From the IMG/VR virus record IMGVR_UViG_3300009180_000010, positions 1 through 36,566 of that record: a DNA stretch of 36,566 nucleotides. One strand, given 5' to 3'. The position numbers and the translations under genes were made by a program. The notes beneath the pieces were generated by a model. The model was not told where the DNA came from, did no database searches, and was given only the letters and a program-made list of their open reading frames with translations. This document shows positions 35,685-36,566 of the stretch, in pieces (the first letter of the stretch is position 1; each line of letters opens with the position of its first letter). The stretch comes from a virus.

Positions 35685-36566
35685 ATGGCGGAATCTAAAG
35701 AACCGACTGAACTCGATATGCTTAAGATGGCAGCAGCGTTTGATGCTGGTTTAACTGAAGTACCAGAAGATAATGTTGAAGTCGCTGAGAAAGTTGAACA
35801 GGAGGTTGTAAGCGGAGATAACTCGGAGACACCCGCGACTCCAGAAACCGTCGAAACTAAATCCTCATCGATTGGTGAGGTGGCAGACGAGGCTCCTAAA
35901 GCCGATACTGCATCAACAAGCTCTTTAACAACGCAATCTGATGAACCCAAGTCAGAGTCAGCTTCCGAAAAGAAGCAAAGCAAATACCAAAGGGCACAGT
36001 CCCGACTCGCAAAAGAGTGGGACGATGTCAAAGCGGAACGTGCAAGACTCCAGGCTGAAAGGGAAGCTATTGAACAGGCCAAGACTGCAAAGCCTAGTCA
36101 AGAAGCTCCTTCAGCAGAGGCAAAGACAAGCTCTCGCAAGTTTAGCGCGGAAGATTATCGGGAAGCAGCAAAAAGCTACCGTTATGAAGGCCGTGACGAT
36201 CTTGCGAAACTCGCTGAAAGCAAAGCCAGCGAGATTGAGACAGAAGACAGGAAAGAAGTAGAGGCAAAGACGCAGAACGATCTGAAGAGTGCCTGGGACC
36301 AAAATCTCCTTCGCGAGGTTGAGTCAAACCCAGAACTTAAAGATTCTTCCACGACTCTTTACAAAGCTGTCTCCGAACTTCTTCAGCAGCACGCCATCCT
36401 GCGAAACTATCCAGCAGGAATCAGCGATGCTGTTGGTCTTGCGAAGATGAGGCTCAAGGCGGACGCTGCCTCTGACTTGGAAAAGAAGATTGCAAAGTAT
36501 GAGTCAGAATTGACTCAACTAAGAAAGGCAACGACACCTGCAAGCGGTCAACCTTCTGGCCCTGCT
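35685..36566 (+). CDS. Scaffolding-like protein, N-terminal part (continues at 1-207)
   Basis: Open frame from ATG 35685 (site AAGAAAGGG) to the window end, joined to the fragment at 1-207 for about 321 aa in all. The first 110 residues are acidic and Ser/Thr/Glu-rich, predicted disordered. Residues about 110-160 and 185-230 are charged helices (WDDVKAERARLQAEREAIEQ). This acidic start and helical core is the pattern of prohead scaffolds. No protease motif. The last 123 bases are the circular overlap. Confidence 0.75.
   Translation, partial: MAESKEPTELDMLKMAAAFDAGLTEVPEDNVEVAEKVEQEVVSGDNSETPATPETVETKSSSIGEVADEAPKADTASTSSLTTQSDEPKSESASEKKQSKYQRAQSRLAKEWDDVKAERARLQAEREAIEQAKTAKPSQEAPSAEAKTSSRKFSAEDYREAAKSYRYEGRDDLAKLAESKASEIETEDRKEVEAKTQNDLKSAWDQNLLREVESNPELKDSSTTLYKAVSELLQQHAILRNYPAGISDAVGLAKMRLKADAASDLEKKIAKYESELTQLRKATTPASGQPSGPA
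36444..36566. repeat. Terminal direct repeat, copy 2 (circular closure)
   Basis: Exact copy of the first 123 bases. Removing one copy gives a unit genome of 36,443 bp. The codon phase of the gene starting at 35685 matches the phase of the fragment at 1-207. Confidence 0.95.

Noticed and set aside
1-36566. CRISPR array, integrase, repressor or insertion sequence
   Set aside because: No regularly spaced repeats, no recombinase motifs, no transposase or terminal inverted repeats were seen. The only long repeats are the circular overlap and two coding duplications.

Overview
This window is an essentially complete, circularly closed genome of a tailed bacteriophage (Caudoviricetes). The first 123 bases recur exactly as the last 123 (1-123 = 36444-36566), and the scaffolding-protein gene reads in frame across the join, so the unit length is about 36,443 bp. 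An N4-gp56-type major capsid protein, a run of large Gln/Ala-rich ejection-type proteins after the tail genes, and the absence of tape-measure, tail-tube and baseplate genes point to a podovirus-like virion. Two separate lipoprotein genes with lipoboxes and a nested spanin-like pair point to a Gram-negative, two-membrane host. The host genus cannot be read from the sequence. I see no integrase, repressor, RNA polymerase or DNA polymerase gene.

Layout. (1) Packaging and virion arm, + strand, 29511 through the join to 14187: terminase small and large subunits, a holin-like TM protein and nested i-/o-spanin candidates placed between terminase and portal, portal, a repeat-bearing Gln-rich protein, a SAM methyltransferase, scaffold, capsid, small head proteins, a LamG-type appendage protein, a lipoprotein microgene with a coiled-coil/TM partner, a long fibre with an S74 self-cleaving chaperone, tail adaptor and nozzle-like proteins, four ejection-type proteins and a GH108-type endolysin. 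(2) One secreted-protein gene on the - strand (14184-14573). (3) Replication/recombination and host-interaction arm, + strand, 14612-26522: up to four PD-(D/E)XK-like proteins, an SSB-like protein, a 3D-domain cell-wall protein, a GT8-like and a GT9-like glycosyltransferase, a 2OG-Fe(II) oxygenase, a zinc-finger primase and a RecA-fold helicase, followed by an origin-like region (25485-25604). (4) A - strand cluster of twelve mostly tiny genes (26624-29444), including a Cys-rich 244-aa protein, read divergently from the terminase operon.

The genes are packed with stop/start overlaps (ATGA, TAATG, TGATG, GTGA), so translation is probably coupled throughout. These overlaps also reveal many genes under 60 codons. 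At least six are single-TM microproteins interleaved with the metabolic and replication genes. The phage appears to bring its own primase, helicase, SSB, exonuclease and resolvase but to borrow the host replicative polymerase. The glycosyltransferase, oxygenase and 3D-domain genes form a cassette that could modify the host envelope, virion or DNA.

The most unusual signals are: the microprotein set; -10-like boxes lying 5-7 nt upstream of several start codons, which would predict leaderless transcripts; two hairpins whose loops match the tRNA T-loop consensus; a branched RNA structure after the GT9-like gene; and the origin-like iteron/palindrome/hairpin region.
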